Position numbers and translations under genes: made by a program. Shown here piece by piece: positions 1-5,636 of a stretch of DNA of 9,070 nt. Below the pieces are notes generated by a model. The model saw nothing but the letters and a program-made list of their open reading frames with translations. It ran no database searches and had not been told where the DNA came from. Numbering within the stretch: the stretch's first letter is position 1; every line of letters starts with the position of its first letter. The stretch is from contig JAAZIG010000194.1 of NCBI GenBank assembly GCA_012510325.1, forward strand, positions 1-9,070, read 5' to 3'. Origin of the DNA: Bacillota bacterium (GTDB taxonomy: Bacteria; Bacillota; Dethiobacteria; DTU022).

Positions 1-54
1 CAGCGGACGGCGGGGAAAGCAGTCACACCAAAATTGGTTAAAGGAGAAAAAGCG

Positions 55-279
55 ATGGACAGAGGCTTATTAACGCTAAAACAGGGCGATATCGGGAAAG
101 TGAAGTTTATCGATGCCGGCAGGCATGCGACCCGCAGACTCTATGAAATGGGATTTAATATCGGCGCCTCGGTAAAAGTGGTCAAGAATGACAGAGGTCC
201 GGTCATTGTTTCCCTGGCCGGGAACAAGGTGGCCCTGGGGCGCGCTCTGGCCAATAAAATCAGGTTGACCCTGGACTGA
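55..279 (+). CDS. feoA: Ferrous iron transport protein A (FeoA)
   Basis: A 74-residue protein with the FeoA SH3-like pattern: an N-terminal segment LTLKQGDIGKV (residues 6-16), then RRLYEMGFNIGASVKVV (27-43) and the closing strand segment SLAGNKVALGRALANKI (53-69). FeoA proteins are small cytosolic partners of the FeoB ferrous-iron permease; the exact role (effect on GTPase activity or complex assembly) is family knowledge and is not readable here. The ATG at 55 is chosen because AAGGAG (41-46) lies 8 bases upstream; an in-frame TTG at 34 has no such site. The frame stays open to the window's left edge, so a longer form cannot be strictly excluded. Another frame has a TAA at 39-41 that could end an upstream gene. 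feoB follows 43 bases downstream, very likely in the same operon. Length is normal for the family. Confidence 0.93.
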   Translation: MDRGLLTLKQGDIGKVKFIDAGRHATRRLYEMGFNIGASVKVVKNDRGPVIVSLAGNKVALGRALANKIRLTLD

Positions 280-322
280 TCAGAAACAGAAAATTGAAGT
301 AACGGCTGCGGGAGGAGAGCTA

Positions 323-2341
323 ATGCCTAGCGGAACGATTGCCCTTGTCGGCAATCCCAACAGCGGTAAGACAACCCTGTTCAATGCCTTGACCGGGTTC
401 AACCATCATGTGGGGAACTGGCCCGGCGTTACCGTGGAAAAAAAGGAAGGCAGCGTTAAGTTTTCGGGGAAGGAATACCGTATTGTGGACCTGCCGGGAA
501 CTTACGGCCTCGGCGCATTCTCCGAGGATGAAATTGTCGCCCGGAACTTCATTCTTGACGGAGACCCCGATGTGATCATCGATGTCGTTGACGCCGGCAA
601 TATTGAACGCAATCTGTATTTAACGACACAGCTGCTCGAGATGGAGAAAAAAGTTGTGGTTGTGCTCAATATGGTCGATGAAGCTGAAAAAAGAAAAATA
701 AACATTGATCTGGCGGGTCTTTCCAAAAAACTGGGGGTTCCGGTGTTGCCCGCCGTTGCCACCAAGGGACAGGGAATCGATGAGATCATCAAAACAGCGG
801 TCGGACTGATCGAAACCGGGTCGGCCGTAGCAAATCCGGTAAGATATAGCCGCACTATTGAGGAGCATATCGCTCGGCTTGAACCGCTGCTGGAGGGAAC
901 AGAGCTCCCCTATCCCGCCAGGTGGACCGCCCTCAAGCTGATCGAGGGCGACAGGAAGATTCTCGCAGCGGTGGAACGGTCCCTCCCCAAACCGGATTCG
1001 GTGGAAAAGATTAAGGCTTATTATGAAGAGCTCAAGAGCAAAAGCCTGGAATTTGAGATCATCAATTCAAAATACGGTTTTGCCAACGCGGTAGTCGAGG
1101 GGACCGTGCTCCGGCCGGATGAGGAGAGCACCACCCTCAGCGACAAAATAGACCAGGTGCTGACCAACAGATATTCGGGGATTCCCCTCTTTGCCCTGAT
1201 CATGTTTGCTGTTTTCCAGCTCACCTTCACCGTCGGTGAAGATATCCTCGGCGGGGCGGCGGCCGCACTCATCGAAGGTTTGGGCGGACTGCTGGAAACA
1301 TTTTTAATTTACGTCAACGCCCCGGGCTATCTGATCTCTTTTGTCATCGATGGGGCGATCAATGGTGTCGGGGCGGTTGTTGAGTTTGTCCCCCTCATTT
1401 TGGTGCTCTACCTTCTGCTCGGTTTCCTCGAAGCGAGCGGCTATATGGCCCGGGCCGCCTATGTCTGGGACGATTTAATGAGACGGTTTGGCTTACAGGG
1501 CAAAGCGTTCATCTCCCTGGTGTTGGGCTTCGGGTGCAATGTCCCGGGCATTATGGCCGCCCGAACCCTGGACAACAAAAAAGATAAAATGATCGCTATT
1601 TTGATCAACCCGTTTATCTCCTGCGGGGCCAAGCTGCCAATCTACTCGGTATTTATCGCCGCTTTTTTCCCCAGGCACGGCGGTCTGCTGCTCTTCTCCC
1701 TCTACGCCCTGGGGATTACCGTAGGGCTGGTCACGGCCAAGATATTTAGCAAAACGCTCTTCAAGGGCGAGTCCTCCTATTTCATTATGGAGCTGCCGCC
1801 CTACCGGATGCCCACCTTGAAAAATGTGGTCAGGAATATGTGGGACAACGTTTCCGGGTTCTTGAAAAGGGCCGGCACACTGATCTTTGCCGTGGTCACT
1901 CTGCTGTGGGTGCTGGCGGTACTGCCGACCTCAGTCGAGCCCTACAGCCAGCTGAGCATCCTGGGACGAATCGGGCAGTTTGTCGCGCCGATATTCAAGC
2001 CCGCCGGTTTCGGCACCTGGCAGGAGGCGGTCGCTTTATTTGCCGGCATCCCGGCAAAAGAGGCTGTTGTGGGCACTCTGGGGATGCTTTACGCGGGTCA
2101 GTATGTCGAAGAGGGGGCCGCCCTCGTCAGCGCCCTGAAGTTGCATTTTACTTCGTTAAGCGCGCTGTCCTATATGGTGATGACCCTGCTATATACCCCT
2201 TGTGCGGCAACCCTGAGCATCATGCGAAAAGAGACGAACTCGCTGGGGTGGCCTCTCTTCATGGCCCTGCTCACCTTTGCCCTGGGCTGGGTGGCCGCCG
2301 TAACTGTGTTTCAGGTCGGTTCTTTGCTTGGATTTGGCTGA
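323..2341 (+). CDS. feoB: Ferrous iron transport protein B (FeoB)
   Basis: A 672-residue Fe2+ permease with a cytosolic G-protein domain at the N terminus. Visible GTPase motifs are G1 GNPNSGKTT (10-18), the G2 region with the FeoB-typical VGNWPGVTVE (30-39), G3 DLPGTYGL (56-63) and G4 NMVD (116-119). A helical spacer domain covers roughly residues 170-275. The membrane domain begins near 285 and carries the paired Gate motifs: GFGCNVPGIMAAR and SCGAKLPIY in the first half, and TPCAATLSIMRKE near the C terminus, with conserved cysteines that family studies link to the metal path. Length fits the shorter FeoB forms without a long C-terminal extension. The ATG at 323 is supported by GGAGGAG at 311-317, five bases upstream. 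Its neighbours feoA, a FeoC-like gene and a DtxR-family gene make this a self-contained iron-uptake operon. No frameshift or missing motif is seen. Confidence 0.97.
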   Translation: MPSGTIALVGNPNSGKTTLFNALTGFNHHVGNWPGVTVEKKEGSVKFSGKEYRIVDLPGTYGLGAFSEDEIVARNFILDGDPDVIIDVVDAGNIERNLYLTTQLLEMEKKVVVVLNMVDEAEKRKINIDLAGLSKKLGVPVLPAVATKGQGIDEIIKTAVGLIETGSAVANPVRYSRTIEEHIARLEPLLEGTELPYPARWTALKLIEGDRKILAAVERSLPKPDSVEKIKAYYEELKSKSLEFEIINSKYGFANAVVEGTVLRPDEESTTLSDKIDQVLTNRYSGIPLFALIMFAVFQLTFTVGEDILGGAAAALIEGLGGLLETFLIYVNAPGYLISFVIDGAINGVGAVVEFVPLILVLYLLLGFLEASGYMARAAYVWDDLMRRFGLQGKAFISLVLGFGCNVPGIMAARTLDNKKDKMIAILINPFISCGAKLPIYSVFIAAFFPRHGGLLLFSLYALGITVGLVTAKIFSKTLFKGESSYFIMELPPYRMPTLKNVVRNMWDNVSGFLKRAGTLIFAVVTLLWVLAVLPTSVEPYSQLSILGRIGQFVAPIFKPAGFGTWQEAVALFAGIPAKEAVVGTLGMLYAGQYVEEGAALVSALKLHFTSLSALSYMVMTLLYTPCAATLSIMRKETNSLGWPLFMALLTFALGWVAAVTVFQVGSLLGFG

Positions 2342-2358
2342 GCTGGAGGGTGATGGTG

Positions 2359-2625
2359 ATGTTGACGAACATTTTGCGGACGATCGAGCGGGACGGCTAT
2401 ATCTCCCGCTCCCAGCTGGCCAAAGAGCTGGGCGTCGTCGAAGGGGTGATCAGCCTGGGGATCGATCACCTGCTGCAGATGGGTTATCTGGTCGCCGAAG
2501 ATACGGGGGAGGATTGCGCCTCAACCTGCCCCCACTGCCCCTTTGCCCGGAACTGCAGCAAGGAGATCGTGAAGGTGTTTCGTATATCCGAGGAAGGCCG
2601 GAGAGCTTTGGGAAAGAAGCGCTAG
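2359..2625 (+). CDS. FeoC-like winged-helix protein with four-Cys cluster
   Basis: An 88-residue protein. Residues 1-45 look like a small winged helix: ILRTIERDGYISRSQLAKEL followed by a recognition-helix-like VVEGVISLGIDHLLQMGYL. A cysteine cluster follows: C53, C57, C60 and C66 (spacing C-x3-C-x2-C-x5-C), then a short basic tail. FeoC proteins have this layout, and in enterobacterial FeoC the cysteines bind an oxygen-sensitive Fe-S cluster; a cluster here is inferred from the motif and the position after feoB. The ATG at 2359 is preferred over the in-frame GTG at 2350 and ATG at 2353, because GGAGGG at 2345-2350 gives it an 8-base spacing, while 2353 would be only two bases from the site. 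The same frame is open far back inside feoB, but that upstream part is a shadow. An alternative is a general DNA-binding Fe-S regulator of the locus. Confidence 0.8.
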   Translation: MLTNILRTIERDGYISRSQLAKELGVVEGVISLGIDHLLQMGYLVAEDTGEDCASTCPHCPFARNCSKEIVKVFRISEEGRRALGKKR

Positions 2626-2632
2626 GGCAGTC

Positions 2633-2697
2633 CCGGTCGCCGCTCTGTGAGCGGCCCGCTCTGCCGCAGGGCCAAGGCTCTTGCCGGCAGCGACCGG
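2633..2697 (+). repeat. Dyad-rich spacer between FeoC-like and DtxR-family genes
   Basis: CCGGTCGC (2633-2640) and GCGACCGG (2690-2697) are perfect reverse complements. Inside the 49-base loop GCGGC (2651-2655) can pair with GCCGC (2663-2667), or GGCCC (2653-2657) with GGGCC (2669-2673). No T run follows, so this is not a standard intrinsic terminator. It ends 10 bases before the ribosome binding site of the regulator gene. It could be an RNA fold in the operon transcript or a DNA dyad; nothing distinguishes the two. Confidence 0.35.
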
Positions 2698-2719
2698 AAA
2701 ATGAAGCGGAGGGGGTGAA

Positions 2720-3199
2720 GTGCCGAAGATGAAGGGATACTCACAATCAGAAGAGGATTATCTGGAAACCCTATATATTCTCCAGCTGGAGGATCGGGTG
2801 GCCCGGGTCAAGGATGTCGCCCAGGCTTTGGATGTCACCGCTCCGTCTGTGGTGGCGGCAATCCGCTCTTTATCGGAAAAAGGTCTCGTTGAACAGGAAA
2901 AATACGGGCATATCGAGCTGACCCCAAAAGGGGAGCGGGTCGGTCGGGATGTTTACAAAAGGCACCAGCTGCTCTTTGCTTTTCTGAATGAAGTGCTGGG
3001 TCTGGATCCCCAGGTGGCAGAAAAGGATGCCTGTCAGCTTGAACACTATCTCTCCCCGCAAACCCGGGAGCGGATCCTGCGGATAGTGGAATATACCCGC
3101 GCCTGCCGGGGCGATGGAGTCAATTTTTTAAAAAGGTTTATGCAGTTTGTCCATACGGGCCAGCTTCCCGACTCCTGTCCCGGTTGTCCCAAATCCTGA
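2720..3199 (+). CDS. DtxR/MntR-family metal-dependent transcriptional regulator
   Basis: A 159-residue regulator. Residues 8-70 form the winged helix: SQSEEDYLETLYIL, then a helix-turn-helix around VKDVAQALDVTAPSVVAAIRSL, and the wing near EKYGHIELTPKGE. Residues 75-130 are the dimerisation and metal-binding part. Aligned by eye to B. subtilis MntR, D13 and E16 match D8 and E11, H82 matches H77, and E108-H109 match E102-H103; C105 stands where MntR has E99 and where DtxR has C102. The length is MntR-like, with no C-terminal SH3-like domain. The C terminus has C153-P-G-C156. The GTG at 2720 is chosen for GGAGGGGG at 2708-2715; the ATG at 2729 is a possible later start. Placement directly after feoAB and the FeoC-like gene suggests an iron-responsive repressor of this locus; metal choice is inferred. 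No obvious operator is seen in the 54 bases available before feoA. Confidence 0.9.
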   Translation: MPKMKGYSQSEEDYLETLYILQLEDRVARVKDVAQALDVTAPSVVAAIRSLSEKGLVEQEKYGHIELTPKGERVGRDVYKRHQLLFAFLNEVLGLDPQVAEKDACQLEHYLSPQTRERILRIVEYTRACRGDGVNFLKRFMQFVHTGQLPDSCPGCPKS

Positions 3200-3213
3200 G
3201 CGGCGGCGGGTCC

Positions 3214-3244
3214 GGCCGGCCCGCTATTGTTGGGGGGGCCGGCC
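3214..3244 (+). terminator. Strong GC hairpin after the DtxR-family gene (no T tract)
   Basis: A 10-bp perfect stem, 3214-3223 with 3235-3244, closes an 11-base loop 15 bases after the regulator's stop. It is placed like a terminator, but no T run follows, so it may only stabilise the 3' end or act with a protein factor. It includes a run of seven G at 3232-3238. It belongs to the 160-base gene-free spacer 3200-3359. Confidence 0.4.
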
Positions 3245-3262
3245 ACCGGGACCGGACCATTG

Positions 3263-3276
3263 CCGCCGCGCGGCGG
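3263..3276. repeat. Perfect 14-bp palindrome in spacer
   Basis: CCGCCGCGCGGCGG is a perfect self-complementary 14-mer in the spacer between the DtxR-family gene and the small membrane protein gene. It could be a protein-binding dyad, but such GC-only palindromes arise easily in GC-rich spacers, and no second copy is seen nearby. Confidence 0.25.
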
Positions 3277-3326
3277 ACTTCCGGGCTCCCTTGGCCGCCC
3301 TTTCGTCATTGTTCGACGCTTTCAGT

Positions 3327-3348
3327 TGTGATAAGCTTGATCCCAAGC
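3327..3348 (+). promoter_or_regulatory. Possible extended -10 promoter and small hairpin
   Basis: TG-T-GATAAG (3327-3335) resembles an extended -10 element; TTGTTC at 3309-3314 would be a poor -35 with a short 15-base spacer. Directly after, GCTTG (3335-3339) pairs with CAAGC (3344-3348) around a four-base loop, just before the ribosome binding site at 3349. This is the only promoter-like sequence I see before the small membrane protein gene, and it is weak. Confidence 0.2.
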
Positions 3349-3359
3349 GAGGTGGTTTG

Positions 3360-3656
3360 GTGAACTCACAGAGCGACCCCGTCGCCGCCCGGAATCTGGT
3401 CCGGTCGGCGCGCAACTCGGTAATCTGCGGTATCGTCATGCTGGCGGGCTGGGCGATCCCCTTCGTGGGCGCGCCCCTGGGCGCATTCGGCCTGGTCATG
3501 GGGGTTACCGGGCTGCCCTCCCGGCGCCGCGATCTGGCCCGGAGCGGAATTTTCCTGAACAGCCTCGGGCTGGCGCTGACCGCCCTGAACATGTTTCTTT
3601 CCTATTATCTGTTAACCACGGGTAAGCTCGATCCCCTGTTAAACTTTTACCGGTGA
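3360..3656 (+). CDS. Small membrane protein of unknown function (DUF4190-like look)
   Basis: A 98-residue protein with two hydrophobic stretches, about residues 21-50 (rich in Gly and Ala, possibly one long or two short membrane segments) and 63-86. They are separated by a strongly basic loop, SRRRDLARSG (54-63). The pattern of a Gly-rich hydrophobic block, a short charged loop and a second hydrophobic helix resembles DUF4190-type small membrane proteins; this is a resemblance only and no function is implied. The GTG at 3360 is chosen because GAGGTGG (3349-3355) lies just upstream. The frame is open further upstream to 3147, but that part overlaps the regulator gene and the palindromic spacer and has no start signal. 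It sits between the iron locus and the queuosine module and is not obviously tied to either. Confidence 0.65.
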   Translation: MNSQSDPVAARNLVRSARNSVICGIVMLAGWAIPFVGAPLGAFGLVMGVTGLPSRRRDLARSGIFLNSLGLALTALNMFLSYYLLTTGKLDPLLNFYR

Positions 3657-3660
3657 CTGT

Positions 3661-3688
3661 TCCGGGCAAACATTTGTTTCTGCCCGGA
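3661..3688 (+). terminator. Hairpin after small membrane protein gene
   Basis: TCCGGGC (3661-3667) pairs with GCCCGGA (3682-3688), and AAAC (3668-3671) can continue with GTTT (3676-3679). It starts five bases after the stop codon at 3654-3656 and ends 17 bases before the preQ1 riboswitch. No T tract follows, so termination is uncertain. It could separate the small gene from the riboswitch-controlled unit. Confidence 0.4.
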
Positions 3689-3705
3689 CAACCGCTAATC
3701 CAGTG

Positions 3706-3745
3706 AGCAGGTCGCGGACACCCTGCTTTAAAAAAAAACAAGAGG
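3706..3745 (+). promoter_or_regulatory. preQ1 class I riboswitch controlling the transporter gene
   Basis: Stem P1 is AGCAGG (3706-3711) with CCTGCT (3722-3727). The 10-base loop TCGCGGACAC (3712-3721) matches the loop of the well-studied Thermoanaerobacter tengcongensis preQ1-I aptamer, UCGCAGUAAC, at all positions I know to be important: U (3712), C-G-C (3713-3715), G (3717) and the final A-C, whose C (3721) corresponds to the base that pairs with preQ1. The tail is two T and nine A (3728-3738) followed by CAAGAGG, like the A-rich tail and CAAGG of the same family. The tail G at 3742 would join pseudoknot P2 and is also part of the ribosome binding site (AGAGGT, 3741-3746), so ligand binding should hide that site and switch off translation from the TTG at 3755. 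The linker between P1 and CAAG is about three bases longer than in T. tengcongensis. Gene context (precursor transporter, queF) agrees fully. Confidence 0.9.
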
Positions 3746-3754
3746 TGTGCTCCT

Positions 3755-4384
3755 TTGGAGAAAAAATTACGGCTGCTGAACGCCATTTTCATCACCTGCC
3801 TGCTTGTGGCCAACATCATTGCCGGCAAGCTGTTCACCCTGGGGCGCTTTGTGCTCCCCGCAGCGGTCTTTGTTTATCCGGTGACCTTTGTGATCACCGA
3901 TACGATCAGTGAAGTCTGGGGAAAAGAAGAGGCCAACAACCTGGTCTGGCAGGGTCTGTTCATGAGCCTGCTCATGACCGCTTTTCTCTATCTGGGTCAG
4001 GTGCTGCCGCCGGCTCCCTTTTGGGAGCAGCAGCCGGCTTACGAGGCGATCCTGGGGACAGTCCCCCGCATCGTCGCCGCCAGCATGGTCGCCTATATCA
4101 TCTCCCAACTGCATGATGTTCAGGCTTTCTTATTCTGGCGCCGGGTCACGGGGGGCAAACATCTGTGGCTGCGCAACAACCTTTCCACCATGGTCAGCCA
4201 GCTGCTCGACAGCGCCATCTTTATCACCATCGCTTTTGCCGGCACCGTTGAGGGGGCCGTGTTAATCAATATGATTGTCGGGCAGTACCTGATCAAGTTA
4301 GCTCTGGCGCTCGCCGATACCCCGTTTTGTTACCTGACGGTCCGCTGGGCGCGCAAAGGGGGTGTCATGGCCAGTGAAGGATAG
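3755..4384 (+). CDS. yhhQ: Queuosine precursor (preQ0/preQ1) transporter, YhhQ/VUT family
   Basis: A 209-residue, mostly hydrophobic protein with about six membrane segments (near residues 6-26, 33-50, 63-83, 104-119, 145-162 and 168-195). Family signatures are DTISEVWGKEEA (49-60) and the conserved middle block running from DVQAFLFWRR (121-130) through KHLWLRNNLSTM to SQLLDSAIF. YhhQ-family proteins import 7-deazaguanine precursors of the tRNA base queuosine. The start is the TTG at 3755, nine bases after AGAGG (3741-3745); that ribosome binding site lies within the preQ1 riboswitch tail, which explains the unusual start and indicates shut-off by preQ1. The end overlaps the start of queF by 11 bases, so both are probably translated together. 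No queC, queD or queE is in the window, consistent with precursor salvage, though they could lie elsewhere. Confidence 0.92.
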   Translation: MEKKLRLLNAIFITCLLVANIIAGKLFTLGRFVLPAAVFVYPVTFVITDTISEVWGKEEANNLVWQGLFMSLLMTAFLYLGQVLPPAPFWEQQPAYEAILGTVPRIVAASMVAYIISQLHDVQAFLFWRRVTGGKHLWLRNNLSTMVSQLLDSAIFITIAFAGTVEGAVLINMIVGQYLIKLALALADTPFCYLTVRWARKGGVMASEG

Positions 4385-4772
4385 AGCAGCAGGTGAACAG
4401 GGTTCCACCCCGCAGGCGCCCGATCGGGTGACGAAAGAGGTTCTGGAAACGGTTCCGTTTGCCTATGCCGGACGGCGCTCCGAGGTGGAGTATATCTTTC
4501 CCGAATTCACCTCGGTGTGCCCCTGGACGGGGCTGCCTGATTTCGGGGAGCTGCGGATTATCTACGTGCCGCGCGAAACCTGTGTTGAGCTGAAGTCGCT
4601 CAAGTACTATCTGAACTCCTATCGGCAGGTGGGGATTATCCAGGAGGATGTGGTCAACCGGATTTTGGACGATCTGGTTTCGCTGATCGACCCGCTTACG
4701 ATGACCGTTGCCGCCGACTTCAATCCCCGCGGCGGCATCAGGACGTCGGTCCGCACATCCTATCCCCAATAG
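4374..4772 (+). CDS. queF: NADPH-dependent preQ0 reductase (7-cyano-7-deazaguanine reductase)
   Basis: A 132-residue enzyme of the short (Bacillus-type) QueF form, which reduces the nitrile of preQ0 to the aminomethyl group of preQ1 in queuosine synthesis. Seen motifs, numbered from the chosen start: EFTSVCPWTGLPDFG (44-58) with nucleophile C49 and D56, seven apart as in B. subtilis C55/D62; the QueF motif ELKSLKYYLNSYR (72-84); and QEDVVNRILDDLV from 90, where E91 matches B. subtilis E97 but Q90 stands in place of H96. The C-terminal part has FNPRGGI. The start is uncertain. GTG 4374 has AAGGGGG (4356-4362) at an 11-base spacing and overlaps the transporter's end by 11 bases; GTG 4362 overlaps that ribosome binding site itself; GTG 4428 has no site. 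Coupled to the transporter and so probably controlled by the preQ1 riboswitch. yebC begins 38 bases later. Confidence 0.95.
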   Translation: MKDRAAGEQGSTPQAPDRVTKEVLETVPFAYAGRRSEVEYIFPEFTSVCPWTGLPDFGELRIIYVPRETCVELKSLKYYLNSYRQVGIIQEDVVNRILDDLVSLIDPLTMTVAADFNPRGGIRTSVRTSYPQ

Positions 4773-4810
4773 AGTGAAACCGGAGAAGATCAAGAAAGGG
4801 GGAATCACAA

Positions 4811-5557
4811 GTGGCCGGCCATTCCAAATGGGCGAATATAAAGCGCCGCAAGGCGCGTGTCGATGCGCAAAAGGGCAAGATCTTCACGAAACTGGCCCGG
4901 GAGATCATCGTCGCCGCCAGAGAGGGGGGCGGCGATCTGGAGACCAATTTTAGTCTGCGCCTCGCGGTGCAGAAAGCCCGGGACAACAATATGCCCAACG
5001 ACAATATCCAGCGGGCCATCCAGAGGGGTTCCGGGGGCCTCGAGGGAGAGAGTTTCGACCAGGTCAATTATGAGGGTTATGCTTCCGGCGGCGTGGCGGT
5101 GCTGCTGGAGACGCTCACCGACAACCGCAACCGCACCGTTGCCGAGATCAGGCATCTCTTTTCCCGTTACGGCGGGAACCTCGGTGAAACCGGCTGTGTG
5201 GCCTGGATGTTCCAGCGAAAGGGACTGTTCATCGTTAAAAAGGAGGATCTGGCCGTCAGCGAAGACGATCTCATGCTCATGGCCCTGGAGGCCGGGGCGG
5301 AGGATGTCCGGGAGGAAGACGACACCTACAGCGTGATCAGCTCGCCGGATCACTTCGAAGAGGTCAAAGAATACCTGCACAAGCAGGGGATCGACTTCGA
5401 GAGCGCCGAAGTGACCATGCTGCCGCAGAACACCGTGGAGATCGATAACCCCGATGAAGTCAGGCGCATCCTCGAGCTGATGGAAGCGCTCGAGGACAAC
5501 GACGATGTGCAGAATGTCTACGCCAATTTTGAGATTCCCGGCGATTTAATGGAATAA
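4811..5557 (+). CDS. yebC: YebC/PmpR family protein
   Basis: A 248-residue protein with the full set of YebC family hallmarks: N-terminal MAGHSKWANIKRRK, PNDNIQRAIQRGSGG (62-76), YEGYASGGVAVLLETLT then DNRNRT (87-109), and GGNLGETGCVAWMF. Family members were long listed as probable transcriptional regulators; more recent work links them to translation, relieving ribosome stalling at proline-rich stretches. Which applies here cannot be read from the sequence. The start is the GTG at 4811, eight bases after AAAGGGGG (4795-4802), and gives the exact family N terminus. It lies 38 bases after queF with no terminator between, so it may be read from the queuosine operon as well. The next gene has its own promoter-like sequence starting at the yebC stop codon. 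Confidence 0.96.
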   Translation: MAGHSKWANIKRRKARVDAQKGKIFTKLAREIIVAAREGGGDLETNFSLRLAVQKARDNNMPNDNIQRAIQRGSGGLEGESFDQVNYEGYASGGVAVLLETLTDNRNRTVAEIRHLFSRYGGNLGETGCVAWMFQRKGLFIVKKEDLAVSEDDLMLMALEAGAEDVREEDDTYSVISSPDHFEEVKEYLHKQGIDFESAEVTMLPQNTVEIDNPDEVRRILELMEALEDNDDVQNVYANFEIPGDLME

Positions 5558-5578
5558 ACAGGCCAATAAATGTATAAT
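5550..5578 (+). promoter_or_regulatory. Sigma-A type promoter candidate for the BofC-like gene
   Basis: A perfect -10 TATAAT (5573-5578) lies 17 bases after TGGAAT (5550-5555), a weak -35 (three of six consensus bases) that overlaps the yebC stop codon. The predicted transcript start near 5585 falls inside the left arm of the inverted repeat 5581-5628. The -10 is the best in the window, and the surrounding bases are AT-rich in an otherwise GC-rich region. Confidence 0.5.
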
Positions 5579-5580
5579 TT

Positions 5581-5628
5581 ATCCTCTCAGGGGGATGATA
5601 GGGTTGGAATAATCATCGCTGAGAGGAT
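5581..5628 (+). repeat. Inverted repeat covering the ribosome binding site of the BofC-like gene
   Basis: ATCCTCTCAG (5581-5590) and CTGAGAGGAT (5619-5628) are perfect 10-bp reverse complements; wobble pairs can extend the stem to 5578-5631. Within the loop GATGAT (5594-5599) pairs with ATCATC (5612-5617), giving one long stacked hairpin. The right arm contains GAGAGGA (5621-5627), the ribosome binding site for the TTG at 5637. In a read-through transcript from yebC the site would be paired; a transcript starting near 5585 would keep only part of the left arm. As DNA it could equally be an operator beside the -10 box. Confidence 0.6.
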
Positions 5629-5636
5629 GAGCCCTA

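Noticed and set aside
34..54. Longer FeoA starting at TTG 34
   Set aside because: The ribosome binding site AAGGAG at 41-46 lies inside this extension and fits ATG 55; the added residues do not match FeoA.
1840..2358. Long reading frame running from inside feoB into the FeoC-like gene, as a fusion protein
   Set aside because: The part before 2359 overlaps feoB's membrane domain in another frame and is Arg/Gly/His-rich, as expected for a GC-rich shadow.
3232..3238. Run of seven G as a programmed slippage or phase-variation site
   Set aside because: It lies outside any supported coding frame and forms part of a hairpin arm.
3147..3359. Upstream extension of the small membrane protein
   Set aside because: It overlaps the regulator gene's 3' end and the palindromic spacer, is Arg/Pro-rich, and lacks a start signal; GTG 3360 has a good ribosome binding site.
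3728..3738. T-A-rich tract as part of an intrinsic terminator on the minus strand
   Set aside because: There is no minus-strand gene ending here, and the tract is explained as the A-rich tail of the preQ1 riboswitch.
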